A stretch of DNA of 64,000 nucleotides from Lachnospiraceae bacterium (GCA_017399685.1 JAFQBM010000006.1:25499-89498), one strand, 5' to 3'; positions 1-9,358 are shown, counted from the first letter of the stretch. Numbers and translations are program-made. The notes: generated by a model not told the origin, from the letters alone.

Positions 1-52
1 AAAGCAGGCTTATTCCCAATGTTTAACCAAGAGAATTCATAACATACAGGGA

Positions 53-1708
53 TTGGCAGTATACCGTTATTCTGCTTATTTACAATCTTTGTTAAAGAGT
101 ACCCAGGTAGGAAATCTCTTCTGTTTAACCTTGATTTCCAAGGATTATTATCCGAAAATTGAGGAGCTAAGAAAAACTTTTAAGGAATTTGATGATTACT
201 CTATGCCGATTGGAGTCATTGAAGGAAATAAAACAAGTGGAACTTTAATTTTTAAAGATTGCCTAATGTTCCAGGAACAAGGACTTACGAAGATAATTCC
301 ACTTAGTGAAGTGCGTAATATTGAAGCAAACAAAAAGATGTTACAGGCACAGGTTGTATTAACCACTCATAATGGTAAAACACATCCACTATTGACGATT
401 ATGGGGCATAAAAAAGGAGAAGAAGTTGCCAAGGTGCTTTTAACCCTGGTTGACACCATTCGTACCAAGGTGTCTCTTCCAAGTGCAGATGCACCGGAAA
501 TGTCATTACCATTATGGAGCAGATCTGTGGGAGAACCGGAAAAATTAGATCATGTCATTACCATAGAGAAAGTAATCAAAAGATTTCTGCTTACCCTAAA
601 CCAGATTGACGAACAGAAGGTGAAATATATTTCTACCTACATTTCTGCGGATTGGCAGAAGAAGCTGGATAAGGCAAGGGAGAATTTTGCGAAATATTCC
701 ATGGAGGAAATACCTTTTGTGTTATGGGATGCTTCCAAGGGAAATCTTCGTTATGGAATGTGTATTACAGACCGGAGAATCTATGTAAAGACTGCTGGAG
801 GAAAGGAATATGATGTTTCCTTGGGTCAGATTTATGAAATCATTCCTTCTACTACAGAAAAAGGTATATCATTCCTTTTGAAATTAACAGATACCAAAAC
901 ACAGGAACTTCCATTCGAGGCAATGGAACCAGAACTGGCTATGAAGTGGAAGGCTGCCATGGAAGATGTATTAGAAGGTATCTTAGAATGTCAAACTAGA
1001 GAGATGATTCAGAGTTTGATTGCCCAACGTCCGGCTGTGAATTTAGAAGAAAACTTTAATATGGCTTCCATGGAATCATTGGTGAAGGCTCCTGTTGAGG
1101 TACCGGTGGCAGATGCTGTTATGCCACAAGAAGAGATTGAAATTCCAAAGGCAGAACCTTTGATTGAAGAAGAAATACCTGTTTTTGTGCCAACACCTGA
1201 CCCGGTATTTACGAAGGTAGAAGAACCAGAAGCAATAGAACCGGAGATAATGGAGTCAGAGGTAGAGGAAGAAAGTGTACCGGAGCCAGAAGCAGAGGAA
1301 CCGGAGGTAGTAGAGGAAAGTATACCGGAGCCAGAGATTATGGAGCCGGAGGTAGTAGAAGAAAGTGTACCGGAACCAGAGATTATGGAGCCGGAGGTAG
1401 TAGAAGAAAGTGTACCGGAACCGGAGATTATGGAGCCGGAGGTAGTAGGAGAAAGTGTACCGGAACCGGAGATTATGGAGCCGGAGGTAGTAGAAGAAAG
1501 TGTACCGGAACCGGAGATTATGGAGCCGGAGGTAGTAGAAGAAAGTGTACCGGAACCAGAGATTATGGAGCCGGAGGTAGTGGAAGAAAGCGTACCAGAA
1601 CCAGAAGTACTGGAGTCAGAAGAAGAGGAAGAAGTGTTTGTAGAGGCTTCGGAAGAAAGCTTTTTGGATATCGATGCTTTGATTGACCGTATTATTAGTG
1701 GAGAGTAG
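53..1708 (+). CDS. PH-like domain protein with acidic 15-residue tandem repeats
   Basis: I do not recognise a named family. Residues about 52-135 and 215-315 each look like a bacterial PH-like beta-barrel domain (alternating beta strands ending in a helix), suggesting a cytoplasmic scaffold or adaptor. Residues about 409-528 are a tandem acidic E/P/V repeat of 15 residues, and the protein ends in a short amphipathic tail ([14 protein letters not shown]). There is no signal peptide or membrane segment. The start is uncertain: the TTG at 53 has no well-spaced ribosome site, the frame stays open to the left edge of the window, and the next ATG is near residue 51, so the gene may extend beyond the window. 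It sits 32 nt before the J-like/TPR gene and is probably co-transcribed with it. Confidence 0.6.
   Translation: MAVYRYSAYLQSLLKSTQVGNLFCLTLISKDYYPKIEELRKTFKEFDDYSMPIGVIEGNKTSGTLIFKDCLMFQEQGLTKIIPLSEVRNIEANKKMLQAQVVLTTHNGKTHPLLTIMGHKKGEEVAKVLLTLVDTIRTKVSLPSADAPEMSLPLWSRSVGEPEKLDHVITIEKVIKRFLLTLNQIDEQKVKYISTYISADWQKKLDKARENFAKYSMEEIPFVLWDASKGNLRYGMCITDRRIYVKTAGGKEYDVSLGQIYEIIPSTTEKGISFLLKLTDTKTQELPFEAMEPELAMKWKAAMEDVLEGILECQTREMIQSLIAQRPAVNLEENFNMASMESLVKAPVEVPVADAVMPQEEIEIPKAEPLIEEEIPVFVPTPDPVFTKVEEPEAIEPEIMESEVEEESVPEPEAEEPEVVEESIPEPEIMEPEVVEESVPEPEIMEPEVVEESVPEPEIMEPEVVGESVPEPEIMEPEVVEESVPEPEIMEPEVVEESVPEPEIMEPEVVEESVPEPEVLESEEEEEVFVEASEESFLDIDALIDRIISGE
1277..1636 (+). repeat. 45-bp in-frame tandem repeat
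   Basis: Seven units of 45 bp (15 codons, consensus [15 protein letters not shown]) plus a degenerate eighth. Internal units differ by a few bases only (cca/ccg, one gga for gaa), which indicates recent slippage or unequal recombination rather than old divergence. Confidence 0.9.
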
Positions 1709-1740
1709 TAAAGTAATTATAATGGAGGAGAAGAAAGAGG

Positions 1741-4700
1741 ATGGATACATCACTTGCGTTTCAAATTTTGGAGTGTGAACAAACAAAGGACAAGTCTGTG
1801 ATTACCAATGCATATCGTAAGAAATTAGTTACTGTAAATCCTGAAGAAGACCCAAAAGGATTTATGGAACTAAGAACTGCATTTGAAGTGGCGGTAAAAT
1901 ACAGCGAAGAAGTGGAAGAAGAGGAAGGGGTAAAAATTCCGGAAACTCCTATGGAAATCTTTATTGATAAGGTAAAGAATTTATATTTTTCTAAGGAAAA
2001 CAGATTAGATCCAAAGTCATGGGAAGATGTGTTGGAAGAGGATGTATGTGTTTATTTAGAGACAGCAGACGAAGCATTACGCCAGTTGTTAATTTTCTTT
2101 ATGGATCACTTCCGCCTGACACTTCCTGTCTGGAAAGCCATTGACCAAAAAGTGGGGATAGCTTCCAGAAATGATGATTTTTACGAAGATTTTCCGGAGG
2201 ATTTTGTCCGTTTTATTAAAAGTACGCCATATGAAGAGAACTTCTTTCCTTTTGAATTGATGGAAGGAGAAGATTTTACCCAGATTGATGATTATGTGAG
2301 ACTTTATTATGATTGTAAGCATTATTTCGATTTACGACAGCTGGATGAAGTAAAAACAGCATTAAAGCAGATGGATCAGATGACCTTAGATCATCCATTT
2401 ACTCACATTGAACGGTTGGGACTTGCCCATCTGGAAGAAGATACGGACACCATGAATCGGGAGTTAGATTATTTAGAGGCATATGAGCCGAAAAATGAAT
2501 TTATCTTATTCCATATCGCATATTACTATTCAAAACTGGATAAATTTGAGCTGGCAGAGCCAATCCTTGAAAAGATTTTAGAAGAAAATCCAAAGCATTA
2601 CAGTGCCCGTAAATTACATTACGAATACCTTTACCAGACCGGAAAATATAAAGAAGCCAGAAAAGGATATCTGGACTTATTAGATTATGAAAATCATGAT
2701 CCTGATTTGGTGGAAAAACTGCAAAAATGTAATGAAGTGGTGATTCCGATTCTGGAAAAAGAATTTGAAGAAAACCATAATTATGAGGCTTACATTGAGT
2801 CCTGCTGGGCATTGTTCCAAAATGACAGACAGGAAGAGGCACTGAAGAAATTAGAGGATTATCCGGAAGAAGAACGAAATCCTTTGAATTATGATAATAT
2901 CTGCGGTAAAATGTACGCTTCGTTGCAAAGATATGAAGAAGCACTTCCGTATTTGTATCGTTGGAGAGAGGCATTAAAGCAGGTGGCAGATGATGGAACA
3001 GAAAAAAATACCAAGGAAATTAAGAAAATTCCATATTCTACCCTGATGATTGTAAATTGTTATATGGAGCTTGGAAGAAATAGTAAGACTCCGGATGAAT
3101 ACTTCGAAAAAGCCATGGCAGAAATGCCAAAGGATTTGAAGAAGGATGACGAGCATTACATGAATTATATGACCATGCGGGCATATATTAAGCTGACTTT
3201 GAAAGATTATAATGCCTGTATTGATATCTGTGATACGATTTTAAATATGGAACCTCATAATATCTATGCCCATATTTATATGCAGGAAGCGTTTTATGAA
3301 GTACGAAATGGACAAAATGTAGTAAATGAGTACCATTATCTGAAGGAGTATGCTCCGGCATATATAAAATCCTATGAATTTGCAGCCAGAGTATTTTTCG
3401 CTTATGGACAGAATGAAGATGTATTCAGTGTAGTAGAAGAAGCCAGAAAACGGGAAGTGGACAGCTTATTGTTAGAGTTTTTGTATACCCGTTCTAAGCG
3501 TTATGTTGTGGAAGAAGTTTCTGAAATGAAGGAACTGGTAGTTAAATACAAAGAAATCATTCATAAAATGGAAACCGAAGAAACGGATATTGAGGACCGC
3601 CTGGAAGTATACAGGGAACAAATCTATCTGTATATGGATATGAAAGAATTCGGTACTGCATTGACATTATGTGAGAAATTGCTTCAAAGTGACGAAGAGA
3701 AAGATAGAAACCTTTATTTAAAGGCAGATATTTTAAGACAGGATGGAAAATATAAAGATGCTTTAAAAATCTTTTTAGAACTGGACAAGAACAATCCTGA
3801 TTATGAAATTTATGCTTTCAATGCGGCACGTTGTTACCATGAAATGAACCAGCCGGATAAGGAAAAGCAGTATCTTAAGAGAACCTTATCCATTAATCCT
3901 CAGCACCAGAATGCAAACAGCCATATTGCAGATATATTGAAAAAGCAGTTAAAATCAAGTTGGGATTGGAATGTATTCCAGGAAGCCATTGAGTATGCTT
4001 CAAAACAGATTGACTTGCTGCCAAATTGTTATTATTTGATTGAGCGTGGATTATTGTATCTGGATGCAGGTATGATAGACCTTGCAAAAGCGGATTTTCA
4101 GGCTGCTATGGAGGACGATCCGGAAGATTTATATGCTTACAATAATATGGGATTTGCGTATGAGCAAAGCTGGGATTTGGAAAAGGCTTGTGAATATTAC
4201 TTAAAGTCCATGGAATTAGTAAAGAACAAAGAAACGGGACTTCCGTTTATTAATGCAGGAGATTCCTACATGGCTCTTGGAGATTATGAAAAGGCTATGG
4301 AGTATTATCAGAAACGATTGGATATGTTCCCTAACAGTTCGGAATATGTTCTTCGTAAAATGGCAGAATGTGCTCATCGTCTTGGCCATTTTGAGGAGTC
4401 TATCAAGTACTATGAGAGTTTTTCGGATTTTGTTGAGGACGCAGATGACATTGAAGATGATACTTTAAACAAAGGTGATGTATATCTGGATATGGGAAAG
4501 GAAGAAGAGGCTCTTACCTACTATCAAAAGTATGCCAGCAAGTCTTTGTTAAAGAAAAAGAATACTGTAACTATAAAAGGTTTAAGACGTATGGCGAATT
4601 ATTACGGTTATAATAAAAATGACTGGAATAAGGCAAGAACCTTTGCAAAGAAAGCCTGGGCCATGGCAAAACTGGAAGATGGAAACGATTATATCAATGC

Positions 4701-5097
4701 CTTGATTACTTATATGACCTGTAATTATTATCTGAATGATATCGAGGAGAATAAAAAGCTTTATGATAAAGCAGGGGATTATTTTGAATATTCTTGTCGG
4801 GGAGGTAGAACGGGCTATCTTAATACTCCGGTTTATAAACCTTTAAAATACCGCAGATTATTCGATGTGGAATATTATTGTGGAAATATAGAAGAGGCAA
4901 AATCATACCTAAAGGTAATGAAAGAAAGTCCTCGTTGTGCAAGCTGTGATTATAGAAAATGTATTGATGCAATCGAAGCGGAAATTATGATTCTATTAGC
5001 ACAAAATGAGAAAGAAGCCGCAATGGAATTGATTCGGGAATTAGAAGCAGTAAATCCTATTAGTTCGGAAGCTGCGTTCTTTAAAACTTTATTATAA
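1741..5097 (+). CDS. Large TPR protein with N-terminal degenerate J-like domain
   Basis: A cytoplasmic protein of 1118 residues. Residues 1-60 resemble a J domain (helix with YRKK, then a helix with FMELRTAFEVA), but the HPD tripeptide that activates Hsp70 is absent; the equivalent stretch reads NPEEDP. The rest is almost entirely helical TPR-type repeats (for example at residues 250-330, 460-520 and 770-900), expected to bind protein partners. Near the C-terminus lies a cysteine cluster CASCDYRKC that could bind metal. A clear ribosome site (ggaggag) precedes the ATG. It follows the PH-like gene and is closed by a strong terminator. Function is unknown; a co-chaperone or assembly scaffold is my inference. 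Confidence 0.75.
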   Translation: MDTSLAFQILECEQTKDKSVITNAYRKKLVTVNPEEDPKGFMELRTAFEVAVKYSEEVEEEEGVKIPETPMEIFIDKVKNLYFSKENRLDPKSWEDVLEEDVCVYLETADEALRQLLIFFMDHFRLTLPVWKAIDQKVGIASRNDDFYEDFPEDFVRFIKSTPYEENFFPFELMEGEDFTQIDDYVRLYYDCKHYFDLRQLDEVKTALKQMDQMTLDHPFTHIERLGLAHLEEDTDTMNRELDYLEAYEPKNEFILFHIAYYYSKLDKFELAEPILEKILEENPKHYSARKLHYEYLYQTGKYKEARKGYLDLLDYENHDPDLVEKLQKCNEVVIPILEKEFEENHNYEAYIESCWALFQNDRQEEALKKLEDYPEEERNPLNYDNICGKMYASLQRYEEALPYLYRWREALKQVADDGTEKNTKEIKKIPYSTLMIVNCYMELGRNSKTPDEYFEKAMAEMPKDLKKDDEHYMNYMTMRAYIKLTLKDYNACIDICDTILNMEPHNIYAHIYMQEAFYEVRNGQNVVNEYHYLKEYAPAYIKSYEFAARVFFAYGQNEDVFSVVEEARKREVDSLLLEFLYTRSKRYVVEEVSEMKELVVKYKEIIHKMETEETDIEDRLEVYREQIYLYMDMKEFGTALTLCEKLLQSDEEKDRNLYLKADILRQDGKYKDALKIFLELDKNNPDYEIYAFNAARCYHEMNQPDKEKQYLKRTLSINPQHQNANSHIADILKKQLKSSWDWNVFQEAIEYASKQIDLLPNCYYLIERGLLYLDAGMIDLAKADFQAAMEDDPEDLYAYNNMGFAYEQSWDLEKACEYYLKSMELVKNKETGLPFINAGDSYMALGDYEKAMEYYQKRLDMFPNSSEYVLRKMAECAHRLGHFEESIKYYESFSDFVEDADDIEDDTLNKGDVYLDMGKEEEALTYYQKYASKSLLKKKNTVTIKGLRRMANYYGYNKNDWNKARTFAKKAWAMAKLEDGNDYINALITYMTCNYYLNDIEENKKLYDKAGDYFEYSCRGGRTGYLNTPVYKPLKYRRLFDVEYYCGNIEEAKSYLKVMKESPRCASCDYRKCIDAIEAEIMILLAQNEKEAAMELIRELEAVNPISSEAAFFKTLL

Positions 5098-5101
5098 GAG
5101 C

Positions 5102-5135
5102 AACAGGCGTTTAGGAAAATCTCTAAACGCCTGTT
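5102..5135. terminator. Bidirectional intrinsic terminator
   Basis: A perfect 13-bp stem (AACAGGCGTTTAG pairing with 5123-5135) with an 8-nt loop, followed on the plus strand by ttttctt. It lies between two convergent genes. Confidence 0.85.
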
Positions 5136-5138
5136 TTC

Positions 5139-5921
5139 TTATTCTTCTGCCAGTAAAGAAGCAGAAAAAGCAAATAATACGACAGCCACTCCTGGAGCAA
5201 TGACGAGCCAGGGTGCCCGGAATAAATATGCCTGAGCCTCAGAAAGCATTCTTCCCAGACTTGCAGTTGGGGGATTAATTCCCAGTCCTAAATAACTTAG
5301 GCTGGCTTCTGCTAAGATGGCATTGGTAAATCCCACACTAAATGCAGATAATAAAGTAGCTTTCGCATTGGGAAGAATGTGTTTCATCACAATTCTTATG
5401 GTAGAGGCTCCCATAACACGGGAAGCTGTAATAAAATCCAGATTTTTAATTCTCAATGCCTCTGCCCTTGCAACCCGGGAAAAACTTGGAATAAATACGA
5501 TGGAAAGTGCCAGAATCAGATTCCGTTCTCCGGTGCCAAATAAACTGATAAATACAAGAGCCAGCAATATACTTGGAAATGCAGTAATACAATCCATAAT
5601 CCGCATCAGTATCTCATCAAAAGCTCCTCCAAGGACACCACTAAAAAGCCCAATCAGGGTTCCGGTGATGCCACCAAGAAAAATAGTGGAAATGGCACAA
5701 AATACAGTATGACGGCTGCCAACAAGAACTCTGCTAAGCATATCCCTGCCAAAATTATCAGTACCAAGTAAATGAGTAAGGTCAGGAGGGGAAAATTTTA
5801 AACGGGCATTCATTTCATTAGGGTCAAAAGGGGTATAAAAACAGCCAATCAGAACCAAAAGCAGTAAAATTCCTAATAAAATAAAGCCGACTCGTTTCTT
5901 ATGTTTCATTTTTATACCCAT
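5139..5921 (-). CDS. Peptide/nickel-type ABC transporter permease, DppC/OppC-like
   Basis: Inner-membrane permease of an oligopeptide/nickel-type importer. The N-terminal hydrophobic segment (GFILLGILLLLVLIGC) is followed by the typical LLGTDNFGRDMLSR motif, the core membrane helices, an EAA-type loop (ASRVMGASTIRIVMKHILPNA) and the conserved YLGLGINPP segment. The protein ends ASLLAEE, about a dozen residues short of the usual LGDGLRDALDPR tail. I chose the ATG at 5921, 25 nt after the stop of the upstream permease; upstream in-frame codons would overlap that gene. It is the last gene of the binding protein-DppB-DppC operon. No ATPase gene follows. Confidence 0.88.
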   Translation of the reverse strand: MGIKMKHKKRVGFILLGILLLLVLIGCFYTPFDPNEMNARLKFSPPDLTHLLGTDNFGRDMLSRVLVGSRHTVFCAISTIFLGGITGTLIGLFSGVLGGAFDEILMRIMDCITAFPSILLALVFISLFGTGERNLILALSIVFIPSFSRVARAEALRIKNLDFITASRVMGASTIRIVMKHILPNAKATLLSAFSVGFTNAILAEASLSYLGLGINPPTASLGRMLSEAQAYLFRAPWLVIAPGVAVVLFAFSASLLAEE

Positions 5922-5946
5922 GCATTTCGCACTTTTCCTTTCTGCC

Positions 5947-6906
5947 TTAATTTCTTTCCATTGTTTCTTTTCTTCGCATTCTAGGGTCAACTATCATATA
6001 AAGAATATCGATGATTCCGTATGCAATCATTACCACCGAGGCAATAAAAACAATAATGGAAGATACCACAGGATAATCCCGGTTTCCAATGGAAGTTACC
6101 AGTAACCTTCCAAGTCCCGGAATATTAAAGACCTGTTCCACTACAATGCTTCCTGCAAGTAAGTCTCCCACAATCATTCCCATAATGGTAAGCACCGGTA
6201 TCAGGGCATTTTTCAGTACATGAACCGTTAAAATACGAAAACTGCTTAAGCCTTTTCCTTTTGCAGTGATGACATAGTCTTGTTTCATTTGTTCCAGAAT
6301 GGACACTCTTAAGAACTTTACCACCATGGCAATCTTTGGAATGGAAACAGCAACCGCCGGAAGTATCATGTAAGTAAAAAATTCCAGCTTGTTTTCTTCA
6401 TAGGAAACATAATTTCCCACCTGAATCCAGTTTAGAACCAGACCGAAGAGTATGGTTAATAAAATTCCAAGGAAAAATGGAGGTATGGACATAATCAGCT
6501 GGGAAAGAACAGTGATGATTCCGCTGGTTTTGGAATGTTTTTTACGTCCAGCCAACATTCCTAAGGGAATGGAAATGGCAAGGGTAATAAGAAAGGAAAA
6601 TGCCATTAAAGTAAAAGTAATAGGAAGTCTTTCGCCAATCAGTTCACTGGCTGGAATCTGGTAGGTGTAGGAAACGTTTCCTTCCTTTTCAAACAACCCT
6701 TTTAGAAAATTACCATAACGTGTGAGAAATGGGTCATTTAAGCCCATTTGCTCTTCTAGTTCTAAAAGACGATCTTCAGTAACATTGGTTCCAAGCATTG
6801 CCAAGGCTGGATTTGATGGTATCTGGTCAAACAAAAAGAAGGTAACAAAAGAAACCGCAAACAATGTAATAATGAGAGTGATGAATTTTTTTCCAATTTG
6901 TTTCAT
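5947..6906 (-). CDS. Peptide/nickel-type ABC transporter permease, DppB/OppB-like
   Basis: Partner permease of 319 residues. It has the N-terminal membrane helix (FITLIITLFAVSFVTFFLF), the large external loop starting with NPALAMLGTNVTEDRL, then five further helices and an EAA-type loop (TAKGKGLSSFRILTVHVLKNA) that would contact the missing ATPases. An AGGAGGT ribosome site lies 5 nt before the ATG. It is separated from the upstream binding-protein gene by about 200 nt holding a long stem-loop, so its expression is probably lower than that of the binding protein. Confidence 0.92.
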   Translation of the reverse strand: MKQIGKKFITLIITLFAVSFVTFFLFDQIPSNPALAMLGTNVTEDRLLELEEQMGLNDPFLTRYGNFLKGLFEKEGNVSYTYQIPASELIGERLPITFTLMAFSFLITLAISIPLGMLAGRKKHSKTSGIITVLSQLIMSIPPFFLGILLTILFGLVLNWIQVGNYVSYEENKLEFFTYMILPAVAVSIPKIAMVVKFLRVSILEQMKQDYVITAKGKGLSSFRILTVHVLKNALIPVLTIMGMIVGDLLAGSIVVEQVFNIPGLGRLLVTSIGNRDYPVVSSIIVFIASVVMIAYGIIDILYMIVDPRMRRKETMERN

Positions 6907-6950
6907 GTATGTTACCTCCTTTGGGTTTGTGGGGATTTAGGTAGTGGGGG

Positions 6951-7029
6951 GAAATTGGTGCAAAACATCCGGAAACGGGTTCCGAAGCAGTGGCAAGTCG
7001 CCCTTATTCCGGATGTTTTGACCAATTTC
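6951..7029 (-). promoter_or_regulatory. Long intercistronic stem-loop in the peptide-transport operon
   Basis: Arms at 6951-6974 and 7007-7029 are complementary over 23 bp with a single bulged base (GAAATTGGT plus CAAAACATCCGGAA), around a 32-nt loop. There is no T run on either side, so it looks like an mRNA-stabilising or partial attenuation element rather than a full terminator. Its position between the binding protein and the permeases fits the usual need for excess binding protein. Confidence 0.7.
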
Positions 7030-7114
7030 TATTTACGTTACCTAAATGATTTACGCTAGGTGAATTCTATCGAATTTACGTTGTTTCAGTGATTCATGGT
7101 AGCTGAATCGTTTT

Positions 7115-8677
7115 TTATTTTACATAATATACCTTTGACATATCCATGACATAGAGTGGATAGAAAGTGTAACCTGCAAGGTTGTTATCTAAAGCCACTA
7201 ATAACGGTGGGTCCATGATGTAGGCAGAAGCTGCTTCGTTGGTTAGGGCTGCCTGAGCTTCTTTGTAGTAAGTTACCTTTTCATCGTCGTTTATGGTAGA
7301 TACTGCTTTTTGGAATGCTTCGTCAAAAGCAGGGGAACTAAAGTTGATAAAGTTCTTAGAGTTCCCGGTTTCGAAACGGTACATGATGTCCTTTGGTGTC
7401 ATATTTGCATCCAGACCGATTACGGTAGCCTCGTAGTTTCTGCCCACATAGACTTCTTCCAGCCAGCTTTCCCATTCGATTGGTTCGATGGTGGCATTGA
7501 TACCGATGGCTTTTAATTGTTCTACGATAACTTGTGCAGTATCCATATGGAACTGATAGTTGGAAGGAACTGTAATGGTTAGGTCAAATCCATTTTCATA
7601 TCCGGCTTCTGTTAATAAAGATTTTGCTTTTTCAAGGTCATAAGAATAAACAGAATCTAAATCCTTGTTGTAATATTTTTCAAATCCAGAAAACATAGAA
7701 GTGGAAATTTCTGTACCACGACCACCAGCCACCATAAGATTGATTTCTTCTTTGTTCATGGCATAACTGATAGCCTGACGAACTTTTACATCACTTAATG
7801 GACCGGATTCATTGTTCAGGTAAAGTGCCTGTACCAGATTCATATGCCCTGCAAGAACCTGCATATCATTTTCCACGGCCAGAGCCTGGTCATCCGTCAT
7901 ATATGGGTAGACCTGAATGGTTCCTGATTTTAATTGGGTAACAGCCAAATCGCTGTCTGCAATAACCTTGAATTCTACGCGGTCAAGGTAGGCAGCATTT
8001 TCTTCAGACCAGTAATTTGGATTTTTCTCTACGATATAACTTTCCAATGGGGAATAAGATACGAATTGAAAAGGACCTGTTCCGGAAAGTTCTCCGGTTT
8101 TGTCAGAGTCTTTTGGGATAATGGCGGTAGTCATATATGCCAGCATTTCGGAATCCGGCTGACTTAAAGTTACTTTAACCGTCTTTTCATCCATAATTTC
8201 TACAGATGCGAATGCTGCATAAGCAGAAGTAAGTGGAGCAGATTGCCCTTCTAACATTCCGGCGCATCGCTTTAAAGAATATTCAATATCCTCTACTGTA
8301 ACAAGGTTTCCATTATGGAACGAAATGCCATCCCTAAGGGTGAAAACGTATTCCGTAGCATCCTCTGAAATGGTTACATCGCTTGCAACAGCAGGAACTA
8401 AATCGCCTTCCGGCGTAGGTTTTACCAAGCCTTCATAGACATTAAATAAAACTTCTCTGGTTCCTGCCGCTTCTACTAAATGTGGGTCAAGACTGTCGAG
8501 ATCCTGTTGAATTCCAACTACAACAGTACCTCCGTAAGTTTTTTCTCCTGAAGAATTATTAAGTTCAGAAGTAGCATTGTTTGAGTTAGAATCCTTATCG
8601 CCAGAGCATCCGCTGAGTGCAATAGTACCCAAAGCAAACAATGTTGAGATTGTAATGATCTTTTTAAATAGTCTCAT
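7115..8677 (-). CDS. Peptide/nickel ABC transporter substrate-binding lipoprotein (SBP family 5)
   Basis: Surface lipoprotein that captures a peptide, nickel complex or similar ligand for the two downstream permeases. The signal peptide ends in lipobox ALSGC (Cys about residue 24), followed by a Ser/Asn-rich linker. The mature part has the family-5 signatures: GGTVVVGIQQDLDSLDPH near the start, TEYVFTLRDGISFHNG, VRQAISYAMNKEEI and a C-terminal lobe. Its length (520) is normal for OppA/DppA. An aaaggag ribosome site precedes the ATG and a good promoter lies just upstream at 8727-8755. The ligand cannot be told from sequence. Confidence 0.92.
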   Translation of the reverse strand: MRLFKKIITISTLFALGTIALSGCSGDKDSNSNNATSELNNSSGEKTYGGTVVVGIQQDLDSLDPHLVEAAGTREVLFNVYEGLVKPTPEGDLVPAVASDVTISEDATEYVFTLRDGISFHNGNLVTVEDIEYSLKRCAGMLEGQSAPLTSAYAAFASVEIMDEKTVKVTLSQPDSEMLAYMTTAIIPKDSDKTGELSGTGPFQFVSYSPLESYIVEKNPNYWSEENAAYLDRVEFKVIADSDLAVTQLKSGTIQVYPYMTDDQALAVENDMQVLAGHMNLVQALYLNNESGPLSDVKVRQAISYAMNKEEINLMVAGGRGTEISTSMFSGFEKYYNKDLDSVYSYDLEKAKSLLTEAGYENGFDLTITVPSNYQFHMDTAQVIVEQLKAIGINATIEPIEWESWLEEVYVGRNYEATVIGLDANMTPKDIMYRFETGNSKNFINFSSPAFDEAFQKAVSTINDDEKVTYYKEAQAALTNEAASAYIMDPPLLVALDNNLAGYTFYPLYVMDMSKVYYVK

Positions 8678-8726
8678 ATTGTTACTCCTTTTTTAATATT
8701 TCTCCCATTATTTAATTGTCTTATAC

Positions 8727-8755
8727 ATTGTATACAAGAAAAAATGAAATGGCAA
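8727..8755 (-). promoter_or_regulatory. Sigma-A-type promoter of the peptide-transport operon
   Basis: On the minus strand: -35 TTGCCA (8750-8755), 17-bp spacer, -10 TACAAT (8727-8732), about 50 nt before the binding-protein ATG. Confidence 0.7.
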
Positions 8756-8897
8756 GTATCTTTTTTGGTACATGAACTGTAACTGGAGATTTTTATGGAG
8801 CATATGGATATCGAACTGTGGAGAAAAAAGAAATGAACGTATCTTATAAATATATCGTGGGTCATTGAGGTTTGGTTATATTTGGATGGAATGGAAC

Positions 8898-9009
8898 AAA
8901 AAAATAAGGAATCAGGGGGAGCTGATTCCTTACATGAGGGGAGTATAAATAATTAATAAGGGGTTATATAGTGTGTGCATAGAGATTAATTTCCGAACAT
9001 CTCTAACAC
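8898..9009 (-). ncRNA. Candidate small regulatory RNA with C-rich loops
   Basis: No gene lies here, yet the minus strand carries a complete transcription unit: promoter at 9016-9044 and a strong intrinsic terminator at 8905-8932 followed by seven T. The predicted transcript is about 110 nt. Its 5' part folds into a TAGAGAT/ATCTCTA stem. The middle is unpaired and holds ACCCCTT and ACTCCCCTC, and the terminator loop holds CTCCCCC. Such C-rich single-stranded motifs complement Shine-Dalgarno sequences and recall those of RsaE/RoxS-like and LhrC-like RNAs of Firmicutes, but I see no overall match to a named family. It could instead be an upstream leader of the peptide-transport operon, which however has its own promoter. 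Confidence 0.5.
8905..8932 (-). terminator. Intrinsic terminator of the candidate small RNA
   Basis: Perfect 11-bp stem TAAGGAATCAG with a 6-nt loop; read on the minus strand it is followed by TTTTTTT. On the plus strand no T run follows, so the orientation is clear. Confidence 0.8.
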
Positions 9010-9015
9010 AAGATT

Positions 9016-9044
9016 ATTATAGTACAGTGAATGAAAAAAAGCAA
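9016..9044 (-). promoter_or_regulatory. Predicted promoter of the candidate small RNA
   Basis: Minus strand: -35 TTGCTT (9039-9044), 17-bp spacer, perfect -10 TATAAT (9016-9021). Confidence 0.65.
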
Positions 9045-9294
9045 TAATAAAATTATTGAAAAAAGTAATAAAAATTTTAGAAAAATAGGTTAAATGTACT
9101 CAAAAATGAAAGAAAATCGTAATATTTATGGGAATGATTGGTCAATAATTACAAAAACGAAGGGATAAATTGTGAAATATATGTATAATAAAAGTATAAT
9201 ATTCCTAAAATGAGAAATATATAGACTAAAAAATGAACCTCTTTATTACAAGTAGGATTAAATTCTTACAACTAATATAAAGTTGAAAATTATG

Positions 9295-9324
9295 TTGACG
9301 TAGTAGTTCCTTTTGGGGTATATT
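9295..9324 (+). promoter_or_regulatory. Predicted promoter of the zinc-ribbon gene
   Basis: -35 TTGACG (9295-9300) and -10 TATATT (9319-9324) with an 18-bp spacer, about 35 nt before the start codon. The AT-rich stretch 9045-9290 before it shows nothing else that I can support. Confidence 0.6.
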
Positions 9325-9358
9325 AAAGTTATCGTTTAAGATAAGGAAGGGGATTGGA

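Noticed and set aside
1..42. Short reading frame ending in TAA at 40-42
   Set aside because: It may be the tail of an upstream gene, but 13 codons are too few to support a call, and the frame of the first annotated gene is also open to the left edge.
1277..1636. Array-like direct repeats that could suggest CRISPR
   Set aside because: The units are directly adjacent, in frame and without spacers; they code for an acidic protein repeat. The same holds for 9527-9796.
5317..5712. Plus-strand reading frame inside the DppC gene
   Set aside because: Antisense to a clear ABC permease; no ribosome site.
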